Counted from the stretch's first letter, positions 33,916-44,135 are shown. The stretch is 64,000 bases of DNA from Arthonia radiata (GCA_002989075.1 PSQN01000017.1:1054001-1118000), one strand, 5' to 3'. Made by a program: numbers and translations. The notes: a model not told the origin generated them from the sequence alone.

Positions 33916-34164
33916 ATGCCTCCACCCACCACCTCCATCTCCAACGCCACAGCCACTTCCACCTCCTCGCTCAAGACAACCAGCCCAAATTTCGTCAACA
34001 TGGGCGACGACAAACGTGGCGGCTTTAGATGGAAAGGCGGAGGCGACGCGTCCACAAGCGGCGCTGCGTCTGCGAAGCAAAGGCATTCCAAGCTGATGTA
34101 CTATGCCTTAGGGCTGTTCGTCGCGAGTTGGCTGGCTGCGCATCCTCCCTGGGGGCGTAGGTGA
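33916..34164 (+). CDS. small orphan ORF 2, 82 aa, C-terminal hydrophobic segment
   Basis: Single exon. The N terminus is Thr/Ser/Ala/Asn-rich (SISNATATSTSSLKTT) with an N-A-T glycosylation-type site, followed by a Gly/Lys/Arg patch (DDKRGGFRWKGGG) and TSGAA. A hydrophobic segment at about 60-75 (LMYYALGLFVASWLAA) ends in HPPWGRR, like a tail anchor. A TATA-like element lies about 65 bp upstream of ATG. Order and composition resemble the next small ORF (TSGAA, then K-L, then A-x-L-G-L), so the two may be diverged paralogues. No family recognised. Confidence 0.5.
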   Translation: MPPPTTSISNATATSTSSLKTTSPNFVNMGDDKRGGFRWKGGGDASTSGAASAKQRHSKLMYYALGLFVASWLAAHPPWGRR

Positions 34165-34742
34165 TATGCCATGTGGAAGCAATGGCAGGGAAGACCGGGC
34201 GAGTAGAGCCTGAAGCTTTCAGGCAATTTTGTCGTTTGCGTCAGTATGAGCTGTTGAAAGTCTCGGTTTCGTATGTTGGATCTTGCACGTTTGTTGTAAG
34301 CGCGCGTTGCAATCGAGGGAGTACGGCTGTAGATGCTGCGTGGCATCTACTTGTCGTCGCGTGATTGTCAGTGTTGGGAATTCGCGACCCGCTCATGACA
34401 TGCAATCTGAACATGCTATTTGGCACGTTTGAACACATTGACATACGACCGCCATTCGGAGTTCGACGCTCTGGTCAGAACTCGGTATCTGACACTCTTG
34501 TTTGTCGTCACAACTTGCTCGTATAGTGAACAATGCCCTCTTTGTAGGCTCGTTGTGCGAACGAGACGTACACCGTAACTCAGTGGACATTTCGCAAGGT
34601 GACTGTATGCCAGATAACGAACCCCCCACCCCCCATTCCAGGATTTATATGTTCATCGGATCCACTCCCATGTCTGTTCTACAATTCAAACCCTAAACTT
34701 CACATCAAACCTCCAGCCCACTGACCTCTTCCCACAGCATAC
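34165..34742. promoter_or_regulatory. spacer with possible leader splice acceptor
   Basis: No gene seen. CTGACCTCTTCCCACAG ends 7 bp before the next ATG and looks like a branch site plus 3' splice site, so the following ORF may have an intron in its 5' leader. A TTTATAT element lies near 34645. Confidence 0.4.
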
Positions 34743-35012
34743 ATGGCAACCCATCACAATGGCACCGCTGTCGCGGCTCACAACACTACCTTGCCCACTG
34801 CAACTGCGCCGGCTGTCGCACCCACAGGCCATGACGACCTCGCCGACAAAGGGTACAGAGGTCCCAAGTCGTCTTCTAAGCCACAAATAATTTACGTCAA
34901 CGGGCAGCCAACGAGCGGCGCCGCACCGCAGGGCAATCCTAAATTGTGGCATTGGGCGCCGCTGGGACTGGCGGGGCTAGGCGCGTACTTCTCGCGAAAT
35001 TTGGGGCATTAG
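34743..35012 (+). CDS. small orphan ORF 3, 89 aa, C-terminal hydrophobic segment
   Basis: Single coding exon starting MATHHNGTAVAAHNTTLPTA. The N terminus is Ala/Thr-rich with two N-X-T sites. A basic Ser/Lys-rich stretch (YRGPKSSSKPQIIYVNG) and TSGAA (57-61) follow, then the tail KLWHWAPLGLAGLGAYFSRN (67-86). It has the same order of parts as the ORF at 33916. The upstream sequence looks like a splice acceptor, which supports a transcribed unit. No family recognised. Confidence 0.5.
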   Translation: MATHHNGTAVAAHNTTLPTATAPAVAPTGHDDLADKGYRGPKSSSKPQIIYVNGQPTSGAAPQGNPKLWHWAPLGLAGLGAYFSRNLGH

Positions 35013-35473
35013 CGGTGTGGTGGTCTGGTCGTTAGGGTGAGGTAGCTTCGTACAACGTCGATCTGATATCGCTCATGGCTCTTATTGCTATTCTTGATAG
35101 AGGTTGTGTCAGTCCATGGCTTCCTGCTCAATGCGAAGCCTTTGCGTCTTGACGTGCTCCTCATTGGCCTGGCATATCTTGCCACGTCGGCGATGATGTT
35201 TGTTTTTTCTTGAAGTTCTGAGAGAAGCGCCGGCTCAAACTGAGAAGAGCGCTTCCCTGTCTGTAGATTACCGTTGTTACCTGTGTGCCTCCAGAAATAC
35301 GAGGTGTACAAGCTCCATCGGTCCCGAACACGAGCATGCCAGATCGCTCCGCTATCACTCTCATATATTGACACTGCTCCCTTCCCTACTGACAGGCATG
35401 ATGCATATTCGTACTCAACCTAACCGCCCATAAAAAATACCCTCACAATGAAGCGACAGCTCAACAATCCACC
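35013..35473. promoter_or_regulatory. spacer before small ORF 4
   Basis: No gene seen. CCATAAAAAATACC near 35428 is TATA-like. An out-of-frame ATG at 35448 would start a short upstream ORF overlapping the next start. Confidence 0.35.
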
Positions 35474-35689
35474 ATGTCTTTCCAAGCCATCTACCCTTCT
35501 GACTATGATATCGCAACTGGAGCCAACACGGAGCCAACAGCCGCGAACCACAATGACGTCATCGGACGCGCTCCTAGGGGTGGACGTGGTGGGGGAAAGA
35601 AGCACAAAGACCATGATAGCGACGCTGATGTCACTGTAACGAGTGGCGTGCCGCACACGCCGCGTATGCATGCCAACAGAGTCGTATAA
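35474..35689 (+). CDS. small orphan ORF 4, 71 aa, basic and disordered
   Basis: Single exon starting MSFQAIYPSDYDIATGANTE. It contains a Gly/Arg/Lys/His-rich patch (APRGGRGGGKKHKDHDSD) and ends TPRMHANRVV. It lacks the hydrophobic tail of the two ORFs upstream. Composition suggests a disordered, possibly nucleic-acid-binding peptide. No family is known to me and the coding status is uncertain. Confidence 0.4.
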   Translation: MSFQAIYPSDYDIATGANTEPTAANHNDVIGRAPRGGRGGGKKHKDHDSDADVTVTSGVPHTPRMHANRVV

Positions 35690-36042
35690 TTTGTGGGTGC
35701 GTTCGTGATGTTGGACTGCTCTTTTGGGCGCATGTAGCAGACGAAGTCGCCTTAAGAACGTGAAGGCATATCCAAGATCTGATGTGTGGGATGAGGAAGT
35801 GGTGATAAAAACATCTTACTTCCACGTGCTGTGGACATATCACTGCTTCTTTCAAGCGTTACGTTCCTTGCATGAACTCAGACCTCCCAGCGTGAGCACG
35901 CGTCGATGTGAACGAGATCGAACGGTGCTTGACTATGCTGTGCGGTAGATCGCTGGGAGTCTGGCCAGGATGGTTGTCCTCAAGACATGCCGTGACGTTG
36001 GCTGTTCATCGTACCTTTCGCCCTGACATGCTCTGTGTTCGC
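35690..36042. other. convergent intergenic spacer
   Basis: Between small ORF 4 (+) and the end of the next gene (-). No feature seen. Confidence 0.45.
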
Positions 36043-37060
36043 CTATTCCTGCTGGCGGGCAAGATACGTCAAAATTCCAATCCTGGCTCCATCTAGCACG
36101 AGTACCCCACACAACATAGACGCGCCTTGACCCCAAAATGTGACGAAACACGCCCACAGAATCACTTTCCACATGCACACTGGAGCGTTAGGTGCTTTGA
36201 CTTTCGCCTTCTCAATGCCCTTGAAGACGTGCCTTCGCATACGCAATGACGTCCAAGCGCCCAGAAGGTAGACCTATGGTGGGCTTCTTTAGTCGATAGC
36301 GGAATCGAATGGAAACAAGGTTCCCTACCGACGTGAACAAGAGGGCTTGGAAAGGCCAATTGTAGTACGGGGGGATGTCGACTTGAGGCGCCTTGATCAT
36401 CTGGATAGCGAACGCGTACGGAATGAACCAAATGAAGAACGCGACGGCGGTGAGAGCAATGCATTTGCGATAGTGCAACTTCTGGTGCTTCTTAAACTCT
36501 TGCATGATCTGTTGATGCTCCGTGTATTCGAAAAGCGTGCCTGTGGGCGCGTCCAAAAAGTCCTCCGCAGCTTCGACCCGGACGCGGTATCCTCGTTCTG
36601 AATTTGTTTCCGATCTGCGCGTAATGGCCTGCAGGTATTGGTATTAGCACAGTGCTACCTGCGCAGCGACCACACGAGCAGGTGTCGGGTCCAGAACGGC
36701 ATCCTTTAGACAACGATCGTAGCGACAGTCGTCAGTGTCGAAGGCTGGAGTAAGCCACTTCAGGGGTGTTACCGGCTCGGAAACGCGTCTGACCCCACTC
36801 CCATGTTGACGCGTGCCATCCGAGATGACGCGCCCAGTGGGAATATCAGCGTGAGAAGCGAGCGCTGCCGATAGAGGACTTTCGCGAGAACGTCCCGCTG
36901 CTAAAGTAGTGTTGCGCGTCTCATTTGAATCCATAAGCTCGAATGTTTTCTGCTGCAGCTCCTCGGCCTTTCTGCTGAACCACGCCTCTCGACCATGGAA
37001 GGTCTGGCGCGGAGCTGGTGTAATGGCATCTGGGTCCTCTGCATGACGACTTAGTGCCAT
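36043..37060 (-). CDS. unrecognised three-TM membrane protein with a very short intron
   Basis: Exons about 36659-37060, 36329-36628 and 36043-36273 give 310 aa. The second intron (36274-36328) is 55 nt with branch CGACTAA. The first appears to be only 30 nt (36629-36658, GTAGCA...CTGCAG); a weaker donor GTGGTC would make it 45 nt. Removing either keeps one frame and joins the N-terminal soluble part (FHGREAWFSRKAEELQQKTF) to RVRVEAAEDFLDAPTGTLFE. Membrane segments follow: IALTAVAFFIWFIPYAFAIQ, WPFQALLFTSVVYLLGAW and a long hydrophobic end around VILWACFVTFWGQGASMLCG. No family is recognised. The good continuity across two splices supports a real gene. Confidence 0.65.
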
Positions 37061-37469
37061 TCTGATAGGTAGGAATCTCTGAAGCTTGCAGAAGTTTCAT
37101 GCCAAAGTTACTTGGTGGAGCAGACAATAGTTTCGGTGACACCGTTGGGATGGCAACCGAGGCAGCTAGAATTGTTTAGTAGACTTGAACTTGGAAGTGG
37201 GGACAAGAGCGACACGTGAATCACTTCAGACAGGAGGTACATGAGCTGAGGTGATTGTGATCGGCGGCGTCATCAGCTTTCGGGACCTTGCTCACACCTT
37301 CGCATTATTTCAAATCGCACGCATGTTGTACCCATATCCTTCGTAGACCTCCATGGAAAGACTTCGATAAGATTGTCGAAGCTAAGTCGACATATCATCA
37401 GACTGAAAGGCCAACGAACGCGTCGCATCGTGTAATGGAGATGAAAAGGTGCGAGGGTATCGATTACGT
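37061..37469. other. intergenic region upstream of the membrane-protein gene
   Basis: Between two minus-strand genes. No distinct element recognised. Confidence 0.45.
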
Positions 37470-38024
37470 TTATACGCCAGTCTTCGCTTTCTTCGTCCCA
37501 TACTTGCTTCGGCTCGTGAGACGGTTGGGAACACCGCCCTATTCATGTCTGGTCAGCATACCACAGGGATGAATTCAAAAGAATTAGAGACCATATACCA
37601 GATCTTGTGCTCCTCTCACACATCGATACCGCACACCAGGACAATCCTGTGCTCGACCTCCTCTTAATAGTACTACACTATGCTGCTGCACATTGTGACC
37701 TTCTCCACCGATGTATGCCGACACCTCCTTGCCATTACTTAATCGTACTCTGCACGTCTTCCTTTCGCCTGAATTCGGCTTCTTGGGCTTTGTGATACCG
37801 ACGCGTAGACATACGCCTTGCATGTGCGGTCGATTGACGAGGGCTGGTGATGTCTTCTTTCGAGGTGGTTGAGGCTTACGGCACCCACGGAGGACTTGGT
37901 TGTATGTAGCCTGGACGGGCGGTGTCGAATGGAAGGCAGCTAGAGGCTGTATTGGTCGAAGTACAGACTTGAATTGGTGCGCTGGGCGTAGCGATAGTCG
38001 CATTGGTAGCTTGAACGTCGCCAT
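37470..38024 (-). CDS. MRPS12: mitochondrial small-subunit ribosomal protein uS12m
   Basis: Exons 37599-38024 and 37470-37538 (60-nt intron) give 164 aa. It is the mitochondrial homologue of bacterial S12, at the decoding centre of the small subunit. A presequence with [18 protein letters not shown] precedes the S12 core: [60 protein letters not shown] and [20 protein letters not shown]. The P-N-S-G loop that contacts the A site is intact. Without the splice the frame would end after QDLVYGL; splicing supplies the proper end [18 protein letters not shown]. The start lies 343 bp from the divergent TOM20 start. Confidence 0.96.
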
Positions 38025-38367
38025 GATGGCTTGAATGAGATCGAGACAGGCGTTAAAGACGACCTTGATGTCCCTAAAATGAATAATTGGACGTAGCTTA
38101 TGGCAGATACTTGCGCTCGTGATCACGCACGTGTCGCAGAGATAGGATGCCATGAATATCTGTCTTGTACCTCCCATCTTGCATTGCTTGGCGAGAACTA
38201 CGTCAAAAGTTTCTGGTTGCAAGTCCTTTCCAAGCTACCGTCCATCTCAGCATTTGAACCTTTGATTCATCCGACAACCTCGCAATTGTTGATTACTACA
38301 TTTACCGTCTTGGAGCACACGAACTCCCCACATCCTCCGATCTCGGTTCCCGTTGCCCCATACAGTC
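38025..38367. promoter_or_regulatory. shared divergent promoter MRPS12 / TOM20
   Basis: 343 bp between start codons of two nuclear genes for mitochondrial biogenesis. I recognise no specific binding motif. Confidence 0.5.
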
Positions 38368-38993
38368 ATGGCATCCTCATTACGTCCTTCAACAGTAGTC
38401 GCGGCAACGATCGGCACAGCAGTGACAGGCTTCCTCGCATACGCTCTCTATTTTGACTACAAGCGGAGGAATGACGCCGAGTTCAGAAGAACTCTCAACA
38501 GACAAAAGAAGAAGACGGCAAAGATCGCAAAAGCGGAGGCAGAGGGCAATGCCGACAAGGACCGCAAAGAAATAAGAGTCTTGGTGGACCAGGCCAATGA
38601 AGAGGGCTATCCAGAGAAAGCGGAGGACAAAGAGGCCTACTTTATGGAAAAGCTGACGGAGGGCGAGACACTCTGCTCGAATGGTATGAGATGCGCCCTG
38701 CAGTATATTCGGAGGATTGAGGATGGCCTAAGCTGACGACCTCTTAGCCGACTCGAACAAGAAGGAAGCTGCGCTGAGTCTTTTCAGAGCGCTGAAAGTA
38801 TACCCGTCGCCTAAGGAGCTCATGACGTTGTACGACAAGACCGTCCCGAAGGTAAACTATTGGATGACCTACTGACTCAAAGTCATGCTGACGAAACTCA
38901 AAGACTGTCCTTGACACCCTCGCCGAAATGGTCGCATACGATCGTACCTCGGACAACAGCAGCTCCGCTAGCTCGACCGCCGGTGTCGAGTAA
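38368..38993 (+). CDS. TOM20: mitochondrial import receptor subunit Tom20
   Basis: Exons 38368-38683, 38748-38851 and 38904-38993 (introns 64 and 52 nt) give 169 aa. Tom20 sits in the outer mitochondrial membrane and recognises presequences of incoming proteins. An N-terminal anchor (about 9-30, VAATIGTAVTGFLAYALYFD) is followed by a Lys-rich stretch (RRTLNRQKKKTAKIAKAE). The TPR-like receptor domain then reads YFMEKLTEGETLCSN, ALSLFRALKVYPSPKELMTL, YDKTVPK and VLDTLAEMVAYD. All three exons are needed to complete it. The C-terminal tail is Ser-rich. Confidence 0.95.
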
Positions 38994-39366
38994 TACCACG
39001 CTGCACTACTTTTCGCATTCTCTTCTGCGGTTGTACTCGCTGAATACATGCATGGCAAGGCGTTTTGGATTTGTTGGGTCAGAGGTGACCCACGCACACA
39101 GCCATCTCGCGCGGACGCGTCGCATGTGCACTACACAGCACTTCATCGGACGTCGAGTGCAGATCGCCATAGTTGGAAGTCCACTCTGTATAACATGCTA
39201 ATGAAGGCCTCGACCATCTGTGCCAGCCAACATGTCGTCAGATATATTCGTCTCATCGATTTTGGATCGTTCGTTGAAGACTTCCATCCCTACCAAACGC
39301 CAGTCTCAGATCTAGTTCGCCGTAGGTCCAATGCAGATCCAATCCGTAAGGCAATTCCTATAATGC
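38994..39366. other. convergent 3' intergenic region
   Basis: Between the ends of TOM20 (+) and the HAD gene (-). No feature seen. Confidence 0.5.
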
Positions 39367-40173
39367 TCACTTCGCAGCGCCATCCGGATGCTCCCTCTTA
39401 TACGCCTCATAACCCTCCTTGGCCGCCTCTTTCACGCTCGTCTTTCCGTCCACAATTTCCTTCACGGTCGCTATTATACTCTGCCAATCCTTAAATTGCG
39501 TAAATGGTATATTCTCCCGCACGCAAAACGCCACCAGATCATGCTCATATTTCGCAAACAGCAGATCCGTCTCTCTCGCCGCGCTTAGATCGCTCACACC
39601 GTCCCCAGCATAGAACATCGTCGGCCTCTTCTCCACCGGTAACTGCGCATACGGCCGTATCGTCAAACTCTTGTCATGTCCAAATCCGCTGTCGTCGTGA
39701 AATACCAGGTCCCACCCATTCTCGTCATTGATACTCTTTCCCGGCTTTGGCGCAACATCATTTGACACGATCTGGATATATTCCGCGCCCTCATTTCCAA
39801 CCAGATGTCGCAGTAACGCATCAATAATCGGCACCATCCCCGAGCTCAGCACGACAACCGGGATATTGGTCGCCATCGCGTAGTCTAAGAACTGCTTGAA
39901 ATACGGGTCCAGCTTTATATTCTTGACAAGCAGGTCTATGCATTGGTTATACGGCGTTGTGACAGACTCCATCATCCCCTTGAACGAGTCGCGAAAGGTG
40001 ATCTTGCCTTCCAGGGTGTCCTTGTTGCCTTGTTTTCGGCGCGCTTGGCCGTAGCCGATGTTATCGGTGAGGTAGTCATTCGAGTCGCGAAGCGTTATCG
40101 TGCCGTCAAAGTCGGTGAAGAAGATGAATCTGGGGTTGGTTTTCATGGCGGGGAGGGCTGTTGTTGGCGCCAT
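39367..40173 (-). CDS. HAD-superfamily phosphatase (phosphoserine phosphatase / MtnX-like)
   Basis: Single exon, 268 aa, first in-frame ATG at MAPTTALPAM. HAD motif I is FFTDFDGTI with nucleophile Asp21 and acid/base Asp23. Motif II is VVVLSSGM, a Lys-bearing stretch (DVAPKPGKS) follows, and motif IV is FYAGDGVSDLSAA. The helical cap after motif I (RDSNDYLTDNIGYGQARRKQ) is that of the subfamily IB group, which includes phosphoserine phosphatase and 2-hydroxy-3-keto-5-methylthiopentenyl-1-phosphate phosphatase. A small-molecule phosphatase is likely; the substrate is not determined. It is divergent from SHE9 over 319 bp. Confidence 0.9.
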   Translation of the reverse strand: MAPTTALPAMKTNPRFIFFTDFDGTITLRDSNDYLTDNIGYGQARRKQGNKDTLEGKITFRDSFKGMMESVTTPYNQCIDLLVKNIKLDPYFKQFLDYAMATNIPVVVLSSGMVPIIDALLRHLVGNEGAEYIQIVSNDVAPKPGKSINDENGWDLVFHDDSGFGHDKSLTIRPYAQLPVEKRPTMFYAGDGVSDLSAARETDLLFAKYEHDLVAFCVRENIPFTQFKDWQSIIATVKEIVDGKTSVKEAAKEGYEAYKREHPDGAAK

Positions 40174-40492
40174 CGTGGGTGAGTTGTCTGAGACCTGGAT
40201 GGAACGGAACGTCACACGGTCTTGAAAGCGTTGGAGGGAGCGCTTGACCAATGTTATTAGTGTTGAGTGAGCTGGTAAAAATTGGCCCTCAACATCGAAA
40301 GAACTGGCCACTTTTTTGTTGTAGATCTGCACGACGATTTAAGCTGTCAGGTACGTAGGGCTGTAGCGCCCGACAGCTCAAGCTTGGGCCAATCTTCATC
40401 GTTCGGGAATCGAACGAGAAATTTGGACGATCGTCTCTAGTTGCAATCATGAGCATATCCACGTTGTACTGGTGTGTGGGTTCTGGCCTGTC
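40174..40492. promoter_or_regulatory. shared divergent promoter HAD phosphatase / SHE9
   Basis: 319 bp between two divergent start codons. A short upstream ORF begins at the ATG at 40449 and ends at a TGA overlapping the SHE9 start. Confidence 0.45.
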
Positions 40493-42019
40493 ATGAGCGG
40501 CAAATTATGGCCGGCACGGATACTCAAGCCTCACGTAATCCTGAAGGAGTTCAGCCAGCAGTACGGAAAGAATTACCGTAGAGGTCTTTCCAACACGTCC
40601 TCCAAAGGACGAAGTGGCTTTGTGTGCTTTCAGTGCCGGTTCCAGAGCAGCTACTTTGGAAATTTATTAAATCGAAGACTGCAAAGCAGAAACTGGCCAG
40701 TCGTTCAACCCTCGCTTGATCAGAACAGAAAGATCCACACTTCCCAAGCTCACGGCCGGCCTATCCCACCAGAGCGCAGAGATGGAAAGCAAGAGTCGGA
40801 TTCTGAATCACAGACATCCGGCACTACCTCTAAATTCGCAGAGCTTCATGACGAAGACAATAAGTTTGCCGGAGAATGGCAGCCAAGTCCAGAGCCCCAC
40901 AGCACGGTAGCAGCAGGCACGGCAGGCGTACCGCCAGACAAGATTGAAACAAGTGCCACGGGCTCTGTGCCCTCGCCCGACGCAAGTTCAATGGCTGTTC
41001 GCGTGCAGCACTTCAGTAATGAGGTCATCGATTCGCTGACGCGAATAGCGCACCGGCTCAACATGTACACAGGCACCGACTACACCCCGATACAGTCCAT
41101 CCGAGACTCGATCCAAGAACAGGAACGCGCATTGCGGCAGCATCACGAGGATCTCGCCGCGACAAAGAGCGCACACAGCGCAGCTCTGAAGAAGCAGCGG
41201 AAACATCAGAAAGAGGTTGTACAATTGCTAGAGCGGAAGCACTCGTGGTCGGACGGTGATATGGAGAGGTACATGGGCCTCATCCGCTCAGAGCACGTCA
41301 ACGAGCGGGAGACAGAGAGCGCCGCTCGCGAAGTCACGCAGGCTGAGCGTTCATTAGAAGAGGCGAGACAGGAGCTTGAAAGGAGCGAGCGCAAGATGTA
41401 CCATGAGGAGCAGGTGTGGAGTGATACCATCAGGCGGAACAGCTCGTGGATTACCTTTGGACTGATGGGCGTCAACGTTGTCCTTCTGCTAGTACAGCTG
41501 GTCGTGCTGGAGCCCTGGAGAAGGAAAAGGATCATCAGGGAGATGCGGGCGGCGCTTGATGAAAAGAGTATCGCTGCGCCGACTGTTGTGGCTCCTGCGG
41601 TCACTGAGAGCGCCGCAGAAACCGTAAAGCAGGTCGAGGAGGCAATGCCAGTAGCCGATCAGCCGACGACAGACGCTTCAAGGGAAGTCGAAAGTGCGGC
41701 CGCTCCGGCTCGGACACCGCAGACAGTTGCTACAGCACCAATTGACGAGGAGCTTGACGAGCTGCCTTCGACTAGCTTACCCATGGAGGCGTTCGCAGAC
41801 CTGCCACCGCATCCTTTCAGCAGCCTTGAAGCTCTCACGAGCTTGGAGAGTTGGCGTGGTGTGCTCGAGTACTACCAAATAGTTTGCGCGGACTTATTCA
41901 GCGAGCGAGTGATCACGATGCGTAAGATCGACCAGACCTCAGAGAGGTTTGGAAGCGCTGCTCTCGGTGTCATGCTTGGAGGCATCGCGCTTGTGGTGGG
42001 CATGTTGACTCTCGACTGA
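40493..42019 (+). CDS. SHE9: She9/Mdm33 mitochondrial inner-membrane protein
   Basis: Single exon, 508 aa, first usable ATG at MSGKLWPARI. Family members shape the inner mitochondrial membrane, and overexpression causes inner-membrane septation in yeast. The N-terminal about 85 residues form a mitochondrial targeting region. The She9 domain starts near 170 (QHFSNEVIDSLTRIAHRLN), with a coiled coil through about 310 (SIQEQERALRQHHEDLAATK, SLEEARQELERSERKMY). The first membrane segment is at about 316-338 (WITFGLMGVNVVLLLVQLVV), followed by EPWRRKRI. An acidic Ala/Thr-rich loop and a second membrane segment at the very C terminus (ALGVMLGGIALVVGMLTL) complete it. Confidence 0.95.
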   Translation: MSGKLWPARILKPHVILKEFSQQYGKNYRRGLSNTSSKGRSGFVCFQCRFQSSYFGNLLNRRLQSRNWPVVQPSLDQNRKIHTSQAHGRPIPPERRDGKQESDSESQTSGTTSKFAELHDEDNKFAGEWQPSPEPHSTVAAGTAGVPPDKIETSATGSVPSPDASSMAVRVQHFSNEVIDSLTRIAHRLNMYTGTDYTPIQSIRDSIQEQERALRQHHEDLAATKSAHSAALKKQRKHQKEVVQLLERKHSWSDGDMERYMGLIRSEHVNERETESAAREVTQAERSLEEARQELERSERKMYHEEQVWSDTIRRNSSWITFGLMGVNVVLLLVQLVVLEPWRRKRIIREMRAALDEKSIAAPTVVAPAVTESAAETVKQVEEAMPVADQPTTDASREVESAAAPARTPQTVATAPIDEELDELPSTSLPMEAFADLPPHPFSSLEALTSLESWRGVLEYYQIVCADLFSERVITMRKIDQTSERFGSAALGVMLGGIALVVGMLTLD

Positions 42020-42932
42020 GTGTATCACTATTGTAAACCCCTTGTACATATACATGAAGTAGCAACATCTTGCAACCCAGAACAGCAAGCCGACCTTGGA
42101 AACATCAGACATATTCAGCCTTTACACAGGGTCTTTTCTGCGCTTGGTATGGTCGTGAGGAGGCTTAAGAGCCAGCGTAGCATGCAGTCACCGAGAAGCT
42201 GAATTTTCAGTACCACGTACAGGCGTTCTACGGATGATTCTTTCCAGTTGAGGGACCGTTATCTATCGTGACATGTATAGTACAAGACTTGTTAAGGAGA
42301 CCTCGCAACCATTTATTGCGCCCTGAACAGCAGAATCATTAATCGGTGTCTTACATACTGTAGTATCGTTCGGCAATGTCGTCTCTGAGTGGAGTTGTCA
42401 GCAGATCTGGGCAATGAATGCTCGCTTGTTGGCCTTCACGCGTGTGGGCACTATATTTGGAGACGTCGTTTTCATCGCGTCTTGCAGAGAGAACAGTGTG
42501 TGGCTCACCAACCCTGCTGATAGAAAATGGACATTAGGGAGGCTACAAGAATATTCATGACCTGAAATGATGCATAGAGCCATGATAGAATGTGCCACTT
42601 ATCGGGGTCCCTACGCTCATCTAAAGAAACTGAACCATCCCTCATGCGACCAACTTCGAGACAAGGTACACAGAAGAATCTCGCGCGCAAGAAAAAGTTC
42701 ATGTCAATCGAGATATAGTAAACGCAACGAACATACAGGGCCGCGAGACATACAGATCGACCGCATACTCTTATCCCGTCCCATCACAGAAACCCGAAGC
42801 TGCACGCACCCCACCGTTTTGCTCTGTTTGAGCCTCCGCCAAACATTCGCACAACCAGCCCGACTCTCTCACTTTAACCCCTCACTCATACCCCTTAAGA
42901 CTAAACATCCCCTTCGCCTTCAGCCGGCCAAC
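42020..42932. promoter_or_regulatory. intergenic region upstream of PP2A gene
   Basis: About 0.9 kb. The last 100 bp before the PP2A start are pyrimidine-rich (CTCTCTCACTTTAACCCCTC), as is common in fungal 5' leaders. No other feature seen. Confidence 0.45.
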
Positions 42933-44135
42933 ATGGACATCAAGATGGAGGATGTTCCGAAGATGGGGGAGGGTGAAGCTCCTGCCCCTGCCGAAGCTCC
43001 GTCAATCCCCACACTCGACGGCTGGATCGAGAATCTTATGACCTGCAAACAGCTTGCGGAGGATGATGTGCGGAAGTTGTGTGACAAAGTTCGTTAGGTT
43101 ACCCTTGCTGCTTTAACATGATAGTTGACGAAGGGGATACAGGCGCGTGAGATCCTACAAGAAGAGTCCAATGTGCAACCAGTGGTAAGAGAAACTTGTC
43201 AGAAGCACCGCGTCTCTTTGTAAACTGACGCCGTTCCAGAAATGCCCAGTCACAGTGTGCGGCGACATACACGGCCAGTTCCACGACCTGATGGAGCTCT
43301 TCAAAATCGGAGGGCCAAACCCAGATACGAATTACCTCTTCATGGGTGAGCCGCCCGCCAGCGGGACCGCCCACATACAAAGCTGACGAACGCATACAGG
43401 TGACTATGTCGACCGCGGCTACTTCTCCGTGGAGACCGTCACCCTTCTCGTCGCCCTCAAAATCCGCTACCCGCAACGAATCACCATCCTCCGAGGAAAC
43501 CACGAGTCACGACAAATTACGCAAGTTTATGGCTTCTACGACGAATGTTTGCGCAAGTACGGCAACGCCAGCGTTTGGAAATACTTCACCGACCTCTTCG
43601 ACTACCTCCCTCTTACCGCACTCATCGAGAACCAGATCTTCTGCCTCCACGGAGGGCTCTCACCTAGCATAGACACCCTCGACAACATTCGCTCGCTTGA
43701 CAGAATACAAGAAGTCCCACACGAGGGACCCATGTGCGATCTACTGTGGTCAGACCCAGATGACAGGTGTGGGTGGGGCATCTCCCCGCGCGGTGCGGGA
43801 TACACATTCGGGCAGGACATCTCAGAGGCGTTCAACCATAACAACAGCCTTACGAAGGTTGCGAGAGCACATCAACTGGTCATGGAAGGCTATAATTGGT
43901 CGCAAGACGGTAACGTGGTCACCATCTTCTCGGCGCCGAACTACTGCTACCGTTGCGGTAACCAGGCGGCGATCATGGAGATTGACGAGCAGATGAAGTC
44001 GACCTTGTGAGTTCCATGCGCGGCCACATGCCAGTCTGTTTCAGTCGCTGACATAGTCCCAGCCTACAATTTGACCCCTGCCCAAGAGCCGGGGAACCCA
44101 TGGTGTCGAGAAGGACACCTGACTACTTCTTGTAG
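42933..44135 (+). CDS. PPH21: serine/threonine protein phosphatase 2A catalytic subunit
   Basis: Five exons: 42933-43088, 43143-43184, 43240-43345, 43400-44006 and 44063-44135 (introns 54-56 nt) give 327 aa. It is the catalytic C subunit of PP2A, working with A and B subunits in cell cycle and signalling. All PPP metal and catalytic motifs are present: GDIHGQ, GDYVDRG, RGNHE, a His in FCLHGGLSP, and the distal His in RAHQLVMEG. The last exon gives the invariant tail RRTPDYFL, whose terminal Leu is carboxymethylated in the family. Exon 2 is only 42 nt. The N-terminal extension (about 20 residues, Glu/Pro/Ala-rich) is longer than in animals. The first intron has the unusual donor GTTCGT. Confidence 0.97.

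Noticed and set aside
34430-34450. ACATACGACC resembling the start of 5S rRNA
   Set aside because: The next 100 bases do not follow the conserved 5S sequence.
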